A stretch of 64,000 bases of DNA from Calditrichia bacterium (GCA_020635035.1 JACKAO010000001.1:62001-126000); one strand, 5' to 3'. Counted from the first letter of the stretch, positions 42,974 through 53,002 are shown. Notes: a model not told the origin generated them from the sequence alone. A program made the numbers and translations.

Positions 42974-44739
42974 GAAAATTCAAACTCGGTTCTCAAATAT
43001 TTTTTACTTCTTTCGCTATTTCAGTATTTAGTCTATTTATTGTTACCTGGTATGCCACAGAAACAGGCCGCGAACTTTATCTCCAAAAAACAGCTGAAGG
43101 TCTGAATGATGATGCTTATCTGATAAAAGAAATGTTGTTATCCGATTCGCTTGATATGAGTGGTGCATCTATCCGGAAAACGATTGCCCAGGTTGGAAAA
43201 TATGTTTCAATCCGTATTACTCTTATCCGGCCCGACGGATTGGTAATTGCTGATTCTGAACATGAACCAAAAGCAATGGATAACCATTCCACGCGACCAG
43301 AAGTGCTTCAAGCGCTTAAACACAAAACAGGTCAATCAGTCCGTTATAGCCATACAGTTGAACGTGACATGATGTATTTTGCATTATTTGTCGAGGATTT
43401 TGACAAGGCCGGGTTGATCATCCGTACATCCAAGACACTCAGTACCATCGAGCAGGTAATCAGTGCAATGCAGTTCCGCATTTTCAGAGGGGGATTGTTT
43501 GTATCTTTTATTGCTATTTTAGCAGGGTTTATTATCTCCAGGCGTATCAGTACCCCGCTGGAAAGAATTATAGGTGGTGTGCGCGAATTTGCTGCTGGCA
43601 ATCTAACTAAACGACTTTCTGAACCATCAACAGAAGAAATGGCGCATCTCTCGGAAGCCCTGAATAAAATGGCAATTCAGCTTGATGATAAAATTCAGAC
43701 AATAGTTCGCCAAAGAAATCAACAGAAAGCTGTTTTTGAAAGCATGGCAGAAGGGGTTATAGCTGTTGATAAAAACATGAAAATTATTACAGCCAACTCG
43801 GCGGCTTATAACTTATTTGGTATAAAGGCCCAGGAGTTGAAAGGGCGCTATATCCGTGATGTTTTCAAAAATACTGAAATTGATAACCTTGTACTCGATG
43901 TATTGCGGACCGGAAAACCACGGGAAGAAGAAATAAATCTTGTAAATCATACAGAACTGTGTTTAAAAATAAATGCCCGGGTACTTGCAGATGAGAGCTC
44001 TGAAACCATTGGTGCGTCTCTGGTAATAAATGATTTAACCCGTCTGCGTATTCTGGAAGCAAACCGTCGGGAGTTTGTTGCTAATGTATCTCACGAATTA
44101 CGAACGCCATTAACTTCCATTAAGGGATTTGCTGAAGCTTTGCATGAAGGCGGTATTGAAGATCATGAAACCGCGCGTCGGTTTATTGATATAATCTACC
44201 GTCAGTCAAATCGCCTGGGGAGCATTCTTGAAGATATCCTGACACTTTCCCGTCTTGACAGGGAAGAAACAAATGATATTGAGTTTTCTGAAGAAAATGT
44301 CAAAAATGTAATCGATGCAGCTGTCCAGATTTGTTCATTTAATGCTGACAAAAAGAAGATTCCCATTCATGTTGAATGCGATGAGCAACTGACCGTAAAA
44401 ATGAGTGCCCAATTGATCGAAGAAGCACTGATAAATCTGATAGACAATGCCGTTAAATACAGTCCGGAAGAGCGCGAAATTCGAATAACCTGTAAACCTG
44501 AAAATAAAAAAGTCCTGATTAAAGTTATAGATAGTGGAAATGGTATCGGGCAGGAGCATCTTGCAAGAATATTTGAACGTTTTTATCGTGTTGATAAAGC
44601 CCGCAGCCGCGACATGGGCGGTACAGGTCTTGGTTTGGCAATTGTTAAACATATCGCTCTTGTGCATAATGGTCATGTGGAAGTGGCAAGTAATCCGGGA
44701 CAAGGCAGTACGTTCAGCTTATTTTTGCCGGCAGAATAA
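42970..44739 (+). CDS. Sensor histidine kinase, PhoR-like (second copy)
   Basis: This is a 589-aa kinase with TM1 (~residues 10-30), a periplasmic domain, TM2 (~173-193), HAMP (~194-245), PAS (~255-355), and HisKA with His375 in VANVSHELRTPL. The HATPase has NLIDNAVKYSP, DSGNGIG and GTGLGLAIVKHI. Its layout is the same as that of the kinase at 18480, so the two systems look like paralogues. It is translationally coupled to the response regulator upstream. Confidence 0.9.
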   Translation: MRKFKLGSQIFFTSFAISVFSLFIVTWYATETGRELYLQKTAEGLNDDAYLIKEMLLSDSLDMSGASIRKTIAQVGKYVSIRITLIRPDGLVIADSEHEPKAMDNHSTRPEVLQALKHKTGQSVRYSHTVERDMMYFALFVEDFDKAGLIIRTSKTLSTIEQVISAMQFRIFRGGLFVSFIAILAGFIISRRISTPLERIIGGVREFAAGNLTKRLSEPSTEEMAHLSEALNKMAIQLDDKIQTIVRQRNQQKAVFESMAEGVIAVDKNMKIITANSAAYNLFGIKAQELKGRYIRDVFKNTEIDNLVLDVLRTGKPREEEINLVNHTELCLKINARVLADESSETIGASLVINDLTRLRILEANRREFVANVSHELRTPLTSIKGFAEALHEGGIEDHETARRFIDIIYRQSNRLGSILEDILTLSRLDREETNDIEFSEENVKNVIDAAVQICSFNADKKKIPIHVECDEQLTVKMSAQLIEEALINLIDNAVKYSPEEREIRITCKPENKKVLIKVIDSGNGIGQEHLARIFERFYRVDKARSRDMGGTGLGLAIVKHIALVHNGHVEVASNPGQGSTFSLFLPAE

Positions 44740-44885
44740 GCCATTCTTTATTTTGTAAAAGGACAGCTTTGCTTTACTTATTTAGCTGTTCATCAAAAAC
44801 CAATTTCATAGAAAAGACAAATTCCCCGGAACTATATCATTCTTTCTCGTATATTAAGGCACTACTACAAAATAGAAAGATTTTA

Positions 44886-45659
44886 ATGCGTACTTTTATT
44901 TTAATGATGGTTCTGCTTTTGGTCACATTTGTTACCCTTCCTTTGCATTCTCAAGAGTTTAAATGGCAGGAAAATGAAGAACTGAGTTACGGAGTTGACT
45001 GGACGGTTGTGCGGCTTGGAAAGATTCATCTGAAAAACCTGGGCAGAGAAAATATAAACAACAAATCAACTTATCATATTCGTCTTATTATTGAGTCGAA
45101 CCCGCTTTTGTTCTGGCTTGACAATCAAAGCGTGTATGACAGTTATATAACTGATAGCCTGCAGGTTGTAAGGTTTTTATCTGATGAAAAAGTGGATGGC
45201 AAAGTTTATAACGCGCGTTATGACTTTGATTATGATAATCATATAATAAATCTTTCTATGCTGGATAAAGAAAATCCTGAAAATAAAATCAATAAAACAC
45301 TTCCTTTAAAGCCCAATATTTATGATGGAATCAGCCTTATTTTTTATGCCAGAATGAATTCCTTGTATGTAAAAGATGATACAGTTTCCACGTTTATTGA
45401 GGATAAATCAGGGGATGTGATTTTCAATTTTAAGAATTCGAAACAGACATCTAAGATTGATGCGCTCGACAAAGAAGTAAAAACAAGTTACTTTAGCGGG
45501 ACACTTAAAGTTACAGGAATAGCAGGTGTTACCGGACCTTTTGAAGCATGGTTCAGTGATGATGCTTACCGTTTACCAGTGGTTTCTTATCTTGATGTTT
45601 TTATTGGTTCTGTGAAAATAAGTCTTGAAAAATGGAACTATTGGAAACCCACATATTAA
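44886..45659 (+). CDS. DUF3108-family exported protein
   Basis: This is a 257-aa protein with an N-terminal signal sequence (MRTFILMMVLLLV..., ending HSQ) and a beta-rich domain with ELSYGVDWTVVRLGKI near its start and EAWFSDDAYRLPVVSYLDVF near its end, in the DUF3108 pattern. ATG 44886 is chosen because the signal peptide begins there; an in-frame start at 44769 would place it mid-protein. DUF3108 proteins are envelope proteins of unknown function. It follows the kinase gene by 146 nt. Confidence 0.75.
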   Translation: MRTFILMMVLLLVTFVTLPLHSQEFKWQENEELSYGVDWTVVRLGKIHLKNLGRENINNKSTYHIRLIIESNPLLFWLDNQSVYDSYITDSLQVVRFLSDEKVDGKVYNARYDFDYDNHIINLSMLDKENPENKINKTLPLKPNIYDGISLIFYARMNSLYVKDDTVSTFIEDKSGDVIFNFKNSKQTSKIDALDKEVKTSYFSGTLKVTGIAGVTGPFEAWFSDDAYRLPVVSYLDVFIGSVKISLEKWNYWKPTY

Positions 45660-45709
45660 CGATCTCCGAAAAAAATTATTAGGCATATTACGTTTTTAAT
45701 AATCTTCAC

Positions 45710-46669
45710 ATGAAATTAAAATCCTATAAAGCGCCCATTTTTTTACCTGGAAGCCACCTTCAAACAATTTATCCTTCACTCTTTCGCAAAATTGATTGCT
45801 CATTCTATCAAAGAGAAAGGATTGAAACCACAGATAACGATTTTCTGGATCTGGACTGGTCGCGTGTGAACAGTAAGAAGCTTATCATTATTTCACATGG
45901 GCTGGAAGGCAGCTCGCAGCGTTCTTATGTAAGCGGATTAGCGCGCTTTATGAACCAAAATGGCTGGGATGCGCTTGCCTGGAATTTTCGTTCATGCAGC
46001 GGTGAGATTAATCGTCAGTTATGTTTTTATCATAGTGGTAAAACAGATGATTTGGCGACAGTCATAGAATATGCACAAAAATCCGGATTGTATGATCAGA
46101 TAGCTCTTGCAGGTTTTAGTATGGGGGGAAATCTGAGTCTTGTATATCTTGGAGAACAGGGCAGCAAAGCTGTGGGAAAGATTTCTGCTGCAGTTGTTTT
46201 TTCTGTTCCATGTGATCTTAAGAGCAGTGCCGAAAAATTAGCAACACCTTTCAATATGATCTACATGAAGAGATTTTTGCATTACCTGCATAAAAAAGTA
46301 AAAATGAAAATGGAATTATTTCCAGGCTTAATTGATGATAGTGACTACGATAAAATCAAAAATTTTAAGGATTTTGATGACCGGTATACGGCTCCAATAC
46401 ATGGATTTTTAAATGCAGAAGACTATTGGCAAAAATGCAGCAGCCGTTTTTTTATCCCGGATATTAAAATCCCGGTTCTGATTGTAAACGCCGGGAATGA
46501 TCCTTTTTTAACGGAGCAATGCTTTCCTATTAGAGAAGTATCTTCAAATACTAATGCACATCTTGAAATCCCGGATCAAGGAGGGCATGTTGGTTTTACT
46601 CAATTCAACAAAGAAAATGTTTACTGGTCCGAACGACGGGCAGCTTTATTTCTTGAAACGCTTTTGTGA
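45710..46669 (+). CDS. Alpha/beta hydrolase, YheT/ABHD family
   Basis: This is a 319-aa hydrolase. It has FLPGSHLQTIYPSLF near the N terminus, the oxyanion segment SHGLEGSSQRSYV and nucleophile elbow GFSMGGNLSL. The acid is likely in NAGNDPFL and the His in DQGGHVGF. This matches the YheT/EMB8 group of esterases. It converges on the TonB receptor with a 1-nt gap and no terminator between. The substrate is unknown. Confidence 0.88.
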   Translation: MKLKSYKAPIFLPGSHLQTIYPSLFRKIDCSFYQRERIETTDNDFLDLDWSRVNSKKLIIISHGLEGSSQRSYVSGLARFMNQNGWDALAWNFRSCSGEINRQLCFYHSGKTDDLATVIEYAQKSGLYDQIALAGFSMGGNLSLVYLGEQGSKAVGKISAAVVFSVPCDLKSSAEKLATPFNMIYMKRFLHYLHKKVKMKMELFPGLIDDSDYDKIKNFKDFDDRYTAPIHGFLNAEDYWQKCSSRFFIPDIKIPVLIVNAGNDPFLTEQCFPIREVSSNTNAHLEIPDQGGHVGFTQFNKENVYWSERRAALFLETLL

Positions 46670-46670
46670 T

Positions 46671-49025
46671 TTAAAAATTAAAACTAAAACCAATCGACGG
46701 TAAAATCCCAATATCACCACTGGTTACAACTTCCTGGTCTCCAAAATCATATCGTGGTTTCTGGGGAACTTTCAGGTTAAGAACATTCTGTATGTCCAAA
46801 AACAAAATGAATGAGTAAGTGTCAAAAAGGAAATAACGGTCAACACGGACATCCAGAACATAACTGTTATCCAAACGCTCATTAAGGTATTCGGAAGGAA
46901 GGTTCTGGATTTCACCGGGATTAACAGGGTTTTTATCCGGATCATAGACGGGGGTGTATGGTGCTCCTGTAAAAAAGCGAAATTTAGAGCTGAATTCCCA
47001 GTTCTGGTTTAAAATATAACCTGCAATAAAACTGAAAATGAATCGTTGATCATATTGTCCGGGATAATCCTTACCGTTATTTGCGGTTAAAATTGATTTT
47101 GTATAGGTTAAACTTGCCTGACCGTAATAGGGTGTGTCCGAAAAACGTTTTTGAAAACTCAACTCCGCACCGTATGCAATTCCGGTTCCGTCTGAGTTCA
47201 AATTAAATAATCCAAAAGACTGAAAATCATCTTCACGTCCACCAAAGTTTGCACCCGTATTTGTAAGCACAATGTAATCGCTTACTCCTGGAATAGTGCC
47301 AGCAGGCAGATTTGTATAATTTTTGTAAAAAACTTCTATGGCTGTTCGCCAGTCCGGTTGCGGTGAATAGCTGGACCCTAAAACAATCATCCTGTTCTGC
47401 AGTGCGCTCAGCTCCCGGTTAACCGGGTTAACCAACCAGATATAAGAAGGTGATTGATGATATATCCCGCCGCTGGCTTTGAAACGCCATTTTGGAAATG
47501 GATTATAAGAAACAGACAGTCGGGGAGACCAGTAGACAGATTGGTTCAAAGGTGAATAAACGTTCATACGCACACCACCATTGATGAGCCATTGTCTGAA
47601 AGGCTGCCATTCACCTTCAACAAATCCAGCTAATTTATATCCTGAAATGGCATCTTTGTTAAAAGAATTCAACCCCAATCCGGAAGAGCTTACACGATTA
47701 CCACTGCGATCGTAAATGCTATCCGCAAAAAAAATATTATTAGTCGTCGATAGGCTTTTATAATTTAATCCGCTGTAAACACCAAAATTTTTATTAAACG
47801 CATGATAAAGTGTCAATTTTGCTGAGTATTCCTGCTCTCTTGAATCATTTTTGAAGTATTTTACATCAAAGGTATCCTGCTGACTGAATTTGTAATGATT
47901 ATCAACAGCAGAGAAAGTCAGATCCAAAAAACCGCTTTTTAACAGGTGCCTGTAATTTATCCCGCTAATCAGCTGTGTTTGCGTATTATCCATGAGGGCG
48001 CTATTGCTGCGCTTGTTTTTTGCATTGGATAAATCACGGTCAACCTGATCCAGGGCAAGTAATCCCAAAAAGGAAAGTTTATCACGATTGCTCAGTCTGT
48101 AATTTGCGATAAAATTGAAATCTGTATAGACCGGTACAAATGGCAGCCCGGCTGCCTTAAAAATTAAATCGAGATAGCTTTTACGTGCAGAAAAAATAAA
48201 ATTACCGTTATCCGTTAATGGACCTTCAAGATTTGTTCCGAATTGAGTTGCTGAGATAAGCAGTTTACCGCCAAGTCTGTCAGAACGCCCTTCATTTAAT
48301 TCCAGGTTCAATACTGATGACATTTTGTCGCCATAGCGGGCAGTAAAACCACCGGTAGAAAAGGTAACGTTATTAATGAAATCAAGATTTATAAAGCTTA
48401 AAGATCCGCTGCTGGAACCCTGAGTGCCAAAGTGGTTGATGTTCGGGATCTCGATATTATTAACAATATACAGGTTTTCAGAAGGTCCGCCACCCCGGAC
48501 TAAAAGGTCATTGCGTCCCCCGCCTGAATTAATAGCAACGCCAGGCAGAGTTGATACAGTGCGCACGACGTCTTCAAAACCACCCGGAAAACGGCGGATT
48601 TCTTCACGTGTAAGGTTTAATGTGCTGGGTTGGGGGAGTTCATCTTCAACAAAATAACCGGCTTCGACAACAATTTCATCCGACTCAAAATTGGATGCTT
48701 TCATTTGAGCATTAACCTGCGTTACTGAAGCAGGCATAACCATAATTTCGCTTTTTATAAGGTCATTGTAACCGATATACAAAAATTTAAGTACCTGTGT
48801 GCCTGAAGGAATACCTGTAATGATATAATAGCCATTCTCATCACTTGATGCGCCAATTTGAGTGCCTTCTACAAGCACATTGGCACCGATCAATGGTTCT
48901 TTTGTTTTACTGTCCACAATATAACCGGCAACTGACCCGCTTTGAGCGGAATAAGAGATTTGTGGTATTATAAAAAAAGGAAATATAAAAGTAACACAAA
49001 ACCGGAATAGAATCTTTTTCGTCAT
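46671..49025 (-). CDS. TonB-dependent receptor, last gene of the carotenoid operon
   Basis: This is a 784-aa outer-membrane receptor. Signal peptide, then a carboxypeptidase-regulatory domain (SVAGYIVDSKTKEPLIGANV, ~30-110), plug (~125-235 with LLVRGGGPSENLYIVNNIEI) and beta-barrel ending SIGFSFNF. The start overlaps the lycopene cyclase stop by 4 nt, so it is coupled to the crt operon. The ligand is unknown; carotenoid operons do not usually end in a TonB receptor. Given the B12-sensing regulator next door, cobalamin is one possible ligand, but nothing in the sequence proves it. Confidence 0.92.
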   Translation of the reverse strand: MTKKILFRFCVTFIFPFFIIPQISYSAQSGSVAGYIVDSKTKEPLIGANVLVEGTQIGASSDENGYYIITGIPSGTQVLKFLYIGYNDLIKSEIMVMPASVTQVNAQMKASNFESDEIVVEAGYFVEDELPQPSTLNLTREEIRRFPGGFEDVVRTVSTLPGVAINSGGGRNDLLVRGGGPSENLYIVNNIEIPNINHFGTQGSSSGSLSFINLDFINNVTFSTGGFTARYGDKMSSVLNLELNEGRSDRLGGKLLISATQFGTNLEGPLTDNGNFIFSARKSYLDLIFKAAGLPFVPVYTDFNFIANYRLSNRDKLSFLGLLALDQVDRDLSNAKNKRSNSALMDNTQTQLISGINYRHLLKSGFLDLTFSAVDNHYKFSQQDTFDVKYFKNDSREQEYSAKLTLYHAFNKNFGVYSGLNYKSLSTTNNIFFADSIYDRSGNRVSSSGLGLNSFNKDAISGYKLAGFVEGEWQPFRQWLINGGVRMNVYSPLNQSVYWSPRLSVSYNPFPKWRFKASGGIYHQSPSYIWLVNPVNRELSALQNRMIVLGSSYSPQPDWRTAIEVFYKNYTNLPAGTIPGVSDYIVLTNTGANFGGREDDFQSFGLFNLNSDGTGIAYGAELSFQKRFSDTPYYGQASLTYTKSILTANNGKDYPGQYDQRFIFSFIAGYILNQNWEFSSKFRFFTGAPYTPVYDPDKNPVNPGEIQNLPSEYLNERLDNSYVLDVRVDRYFLFDTYSFILFLDIQNVLNLKVPQKPRYDFGDQEVVTSGDIGILPSIGFSFNF

Positions 49026-49759
49026 AAATTTAAATAAGCCTGCTGTTGATTAAGTTGAACTCTGTTATTAACCGGATCCCACAACTCTATTATTTTTTCA
49101 TAAATTGAAACATTCATTAAATATAACAACATACCGTAAATGAAATCTTCTATGGGTATAGTGAATATGCGCAAAGACAGATTCTCTGCATTATTGTATA
49201 ATACGACCGGCTCATTTACGAAAGAACCGGTCAAAATTCCATTTACAATGAGAAACGGGAACATAAAAATAATAATATATGACAAGTAAAAATGACCAAG
49301 AAATTTACTTCCCATGATATAAACCTGCATTAGCAGAAATATTGCAGTTAATATAAAAGTGACACTGGTATATATCTTTTCAAGATTCATTATTGCAATC
49401 GTAAATAAAATAAGAGCCAGAATAATGGTCACATTATTAATCAGTGTCTGATTTAAATTAAGTTTTACATATTTCCTGAGCGCATCATATGTAAAGACAA
49501 TGGCATATGGGATAGTGACAAAAAACAGCCATTCTTCAAGCGGAAGATTGAAAATAGTTACTCCAATCAGATGTTCGGGATTAAAACTCCAGACATTTAA
49601 ACCGGTAAAATAAATATCCCACAAAATAAAGAACAAACCTGTCAGAGTAATGGCAGGCCAAAGCGCATACCAGCGATGATGAAATTTTAACCGTCGGTCG
49701 AATGTTGCGATTAAAGGTACAGAAATTGTTAAAATATTGATCCACAGATATGTAGACAT
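49022..49759 (-). CDS. crtY: Lycopene cyclase, CrtYcd type
   Basis: This is a 245-aa membrane protein with two lycopene-cyclase repeats: FNPEHLIGVTIFNLPLEEWL (~residues 78-97) and IFTIPIEDFIYGMLLYLMNV (~195-214). The P-x-E-(E/D) motif in each is the family signature. It cyclises lycopene ends to beta-rings and is the fused form of Actinobacteria-type CrtYc/CrtYd and archaeal/Bacteroidota cyclases. It lies 2 nt from crtZ and overlaps the TonB receptor gene. Confidence 0.88.
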   Translation of the reverse strand: MSTYLWINILTISVPLIATFDRRLKFHHRWYALWPAITLTGLFFILWDIYFTGLNVWSFNPEHLIGVTIFNLPLEEWLFFVTIPYAIVFTYDALRKYVKLNLNQTLINNVTIILALILFTIAIMNLEKIYTSVTFILTAIFLLMQVYIMGSKFLGHFYLSYIIIFMFPFLIVNGILTGSFVNEPVVLYNNAENLSLRIFTIPIEDFIYGMLLYLMNVSIYEKIIELWDPVNNRVQLNQQQAYLNL

Positions 49760-49761
49760 AT

Positions 49762-50235
49762 TCAGCTCATCTTACGTTTGCGTGCTTCTTCAATGTATTT
49801 CCGCGGAACCCACAAAAAACCAAAACATTCACCATCTTCTTTTCCAAGATGTTTATGATGAACCTTATGGGCCTTACGCATAGCGGCAAAGTATACATTG
49901 TCAGTACGGGTAAAAATTTTAATCCTTTGATGAATAAAGACGTCATGTACAAAGAGATAGGCAAATCCATAAAGTGTTATACCCATGCCTATCCAGAACC
50001 TGACATCAAATAATCCATCGTTATAACCATAAAATATCAGAAGAATACCAGGAATTGCAAAAATTGAAAAATAGAGATCGTTTAATTCAAAAGTACTGTC
50101 ATGGTCTTTTAGATGATGGTCTTTGTGCAATACCCAGCCAAATGTATGCATCACATATTTATGTGCGAACCATGCAGTGAATTCCATTAAAGCGAAACTT
50201 GCCAGCATTGCCAGCCCATTAATGAAATAGTGCAT
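49762..50235 (-). CDS. crtZ: Beta-carotene hydroxylase, CrtZ-like
   Basis: This is a 157-aa di-iron membrane hydroxylase of the fatty-acid hydroxylase superfamily. The four histidine clusters read HKYVMH, HKDHH, HDVFIHQR and HKVHHKHLG. CrtZ adds 3-hydroxyl groups to beta-rings, giving cryptoxanthin and zeaxanthin. It lies 14 nt after crtB. The full set predicts zeaxanthin as end product unless later enzymes act elsewhere. Confidence 0.92.
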   Translation of the reverse strand: MHYFINGLAMLASFALMEFTAWFAHKYVMHTFGWVLHKDHHLKDHDSTFELNDLYFSIFAIPGILLIFYGYNDGLFDVRFWIGMGITLYGFAYLFVHDVFIHQRIKIFTRTDNVYFAAMRKAHKVHHKHLGKEDGECFGFLWVPRKYIEEARKRKMS

Positions 50236-50249
50236 ATTTTTTCCTTTCT

Positions 50250-51191
50250 TTAAGCTCTTTTTTCATCTACTAAATTATACTCCAGTTTAAGCGGTGCCGG
50301 AATGTAATTAGGAACAAATAACCTTGTACGAATAATTTCCTGAAGAAGAATACCTACTTTCTTTAGCTGCGGTACATAAACACGGCCAAGGAACGGATTA
50401 TAATTACGTGCTTCAATTTTACGTAATATACCGTGATAAATTTTGCTGGATGAATAGATAGCAAACTGTGCATCCCGCTCCAGTAAATGAATGCCTTTGT
50501 TGGCATGTTCATAATAACTATGAGCCCGGCGTATCTGGAACTGCATCAATTTACGCATCTTTGGATGCATTTGTTCATTTAAGATATCCTTTTCAGTCAA
50601 TCCAAAACGCTGAAGATCTTCCTGGGGTAAATATATTCGTCCCATGTTTTTATCTTCCTGAATATCGCGTAATATGTTTGTCAGCTGCATGGCAATACCC
50701 AGCTTTTCTGCATATATAAATGCTTCATCAGATTTTGTTCCGAGCACGTGGGTCATCATTAAGCCAACCACACCTGCAACCCTGTATGCAAAAATATATA
50801 AATCATCAAAAGTATCATACCGCTTTTGTGTTATATCCATTTTTACGCCTTTAAGCAGGTCTAATGGATATTCAATCGGAATGCCATATTTTTTTGCAAC
50901 ATAAATAAACGGCTGCAATATAGGGTGTTCCGATTCACCACTGTTATAGGCGCAGCGGATTTCATGTGCCAGGAAATCAATTTCATGAAGGATTTCATCC
51001 TTACTGCGGTTTCGCGGGTTATCGATAAGATTGTCTGCATATCTGCAAAACCCGTACAATGCATATGTTGCCCAACGTTTTGATGCCGGCAGCATTTTAG
51101 CTGATATGTAAAAGCTTTTGGAATAATGTGCGGTCAGCATACGTGCATGCTCGAACGATGCTTTAAGTGCCGGTATTTTCCAAAATTTCAT
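50250..51191 (-). CDS. crtB: Phytoene synthase
   Basis: This enzyme condenses two geranylgeranyl diphosphates to phytoene, the first committed carotenoid step. It is 313 aa. The aspartate-rich motifs are YADNLID (first DxxxD) and RDIQEDKNMGRIYLP (second). ATYALYGFCR and HSYYEHANKG are also typical. It lies 72 nt downstream of crtI and has an aggag ribosome site (read on the minus strand). Confidence 0.95.
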   Translation of the reverse strand: MKFWKIPALKASFEHARMLTAHYSKSFYISAKMLPASKRWATYALYGFCRYADNLIDNPRNRSKDEILHEIDFLAHEIRCAYNSGESEHPILQPFIYVAKKYGIPIEYPLDLLKGVKMDITQKRYDTFDDLYIFAYRVAGVVGLMMTHVLGTKSDEAFIYAEKLGIAMQLTNILRDIQEDKNMGRIYLPQEDLQRFGLTEKDILNEQMHPKMRKLMQFQIRRAHSYYEHANKGIHLLERDAQFAIYSSSKIYHGILRKIEARNYNPFLGRVYVPQLKKVGILLQEIIRTRLFVPNYIPAPLKLEYNLVDEKRA

Positions 51192-51263
51192 ATTAACTCC
51201 TGACTATTAGGTTGTAATGTTACTTTTTTATACGTTTAAGGGAAATGAACCCCTACCTTGAAT

Positions 51264-52808
51264 CTAATAAGAGCTTGAGACCATTGACAGGTGTTCCTGT
51301 TTAAATTCCTTTTTGGAGTTAACATAATCCATTATTGCCTTCTCTGTGGCTTCGGCTGTTAGTAAAACACCAGGAACACCGGCTCCAGGATGAGTACTTG
51401 CTCCTACAAGAAACATATTCTCAATGTCTTCCGATTGGTTATGCGGCCGGAAATAAGCAGATTGCAGTAATTTTGGTTCAACGCCCCAGGCGCTGCCTTT
51501 AAAAGCATTCTGAGTTTTTGCAAAGTCTTCCGGTGTCATCACTTCAAGAACATCAAGTGATTCTTGCAGATCTTTCATACCGAATTCTGTTTCCAGGTAG
51601 TCCAAAACCTTTTTAGCGTATCTATCTTTCAGTTCATCCCAATTAACGTTGGCATCGAGGTTTGCAACAGGAATCAGTACATACATACTTTCACATCCTT
51701 CAGGTGCCATTGACGGATCCGTTTTTGACGGAATATGCAGATACATGGAAAAATCATCAGGGATGATCTTGTTAATAAAAATATCATCAACCAATTCTTT
51801 GTAGCGTTCAGAAAGAATTAATGTATGATGTAAAAGATTGTCATATTTCTTCTTTACACCCATAAATAGGATAAAAGCACTCATTGAATAATCTAATCTG
51901 TTTAATTTTCCTGAAGTCCATTTTTTGCGGTGTTCTGATTTAACAAGATCATCATAGGTATGCTTAAAGTCTGCATTTGAAACAACAATATCCGCCGGAT
52001 AAAATCGGTTTCCTGACCAGACGCCGTTTGTTTTACCATTCTTAACTGAAATATTTGTCGCTTCAGCGTTTGTTACCAAGGTACCACCAATCTCTTCAAA
52101 TACTTTTACAAAGGCTTCAATGATTGAATACATGCCGCCTTTAGAATACAAGACACCGCCTGTCTTTTCAAGGTAGGGAATCATCAAATAAAGTGAGGGG
52201 GCTTTAAAGGGATTCCCTCCGATGAAAAGAGGATGAAAAGAGAACATAAAGCGGTGCCTGAAATCTTTGAAAAATCTTTTAACAAAAGAATAAGCAGGAC
52301 TTAAAGCATTAAGTTTAAGTGCTCTTGGTATAAATGTAATCATTGATGAAATAGTTGAAAAAGGCACAGAGCCCAGTTTCTCATGAATAACAGCATCATA
52401 GAACTGCTTGGCGACCGCCATGAAACGATCGTAATTTGCCGCATCCTTTTTGTTAAAACGGCTCATCTGCTTTTTCATGTTTTCACTGTCACCGTTATAA
52501 TCGATAAAAGATTTATCGTGGAAATAAATTCTGTAAAAAGGATCCAGACTTGTAAGTGAGACGTAATCTTCCAGCCTTTTCCCGGCAGCTTCAAAAACAC
52601 CGTTTATTATTGCCGGCTCAGTAACTAATGATGGCCCCATATCAAAAGTATAACCATTTTTTTTCAGCTGATAGGCGCGTCCACCCGGTTTTTCTCTTTT
52701 TTCAAGAACTGTTACCTGGAAGCCTTTGGATTGCAGGCGTATAGCAGCAGCTAATCCCCCGAACCCCGAACCGATTACTACAGCTTTTTGATTTCTAAGA
52801 TCTTTCAT
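51264..52808 (-). CDS. crtI: Phytoene desaturase
   Basis: This is a 514-aa FAD enzyme that dehydrogenates phytoene to lycopene. The N-terminal nucleotide site reads AVVIGSGFGGLAAAIRLQSKG, followed by EKPGGRAYQ and TFDMGPSLVTEP. The C-terminal bacterial-type desaturase signature ends in LVGASTHPGAGVPGVLLTAE. It is the first gene of the crt operon. A ggag ribosome site lies 9 nt before the ATG, just downstream of the operator repeats. Confidence 0.95.
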   Translation of the reverse strand: MKDLRNQKAVVIGSGFGGLAAAIRLQSKGFQVTVLEKREKPGGRAYQLKKNGYTFDMGPSLVTEPAIINGVFEAAGKRLEDYVSLTSLDPFYRIYFHDKSFIDYNGDSENMKKQMSRFNKKDAANYDRFMAVAKQFYDAVIHEKLGSVPFSTISSMITFIPRALKLNALSPAYSFVKRFFKDFRHRFMFSFHPLFIGGNPFKAPSLYLMIPYLEKTGGVLYSKGGMYSIIEAFVKVFEEIGGTLVTNAEATNISVKNGKTNGVWSGNRFYPADIVVSNADFKHTYDDLVKSEHRKKWTSGKLNRLDYSMSAFILFMGVKKKYDNLLHHTLILSERYKELVDDIFINKIIPDDFSMYLHIPSKTDPSMAPEGCESMYVLIPVANLDANVNWDELKDRYAKKVLDYLETEFGMKDLQESLDVLEVMTPEDFAKTQNAFKGSAWGVEPKLLQSAYFRPHNQSEDIENMFLVGASTHPGAGVPGVLLTAEATEKAIMDYVNSKKEFKQEHLSMVSSSY

Positions 52809-52825
52809 TTTTTTTCTCCAAAATG

Positions 52826-52843
52826 AGCGATATGAGCGTTTTG
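52826..52843 (-). promoter_or_regulatory. 9-bp tandem operator repeats at the crt promoter
   Basis: Read on the minus strand, CAAAACGCT and CATATCGCT follow each other with a 9-bp period (52843-52826). The pair sits about +4 to +21 relative to the predicted start of transcription, a position suited to repressor blocking. The same core AAAACGCT occurs three times at the carH promoter. Confidence 0.7.
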
Positions 52844-52853
52844 TTTTGTTCCG

Positions 52854-52881
52854 AATATAGTGAAGTTTTGTAAAATGTCAA
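52854..52881 (-). promoter_or_regulatory. Sigma-70-type promoter of the crt operon
   Basis: On the minus strand TTGACA (52881-52876), a 16-nt spacer and TATATT (52859-52854) form a strong promoter 46 nt before the crtI ATG. With so good a core promoter, control by a repressor rather than an activator is expected. Confidence 0.8.
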
Positions 52882-53002
52882 TACCAAAAATAAAAAAATG
52901 TCCATATATGATTTTTATATAAATCAATATAAACAACATAAAATCAAATAGATAAATAAATATATGCATTTAAATATTCACCTTTAGATTAAATAATTAT
53001 TG

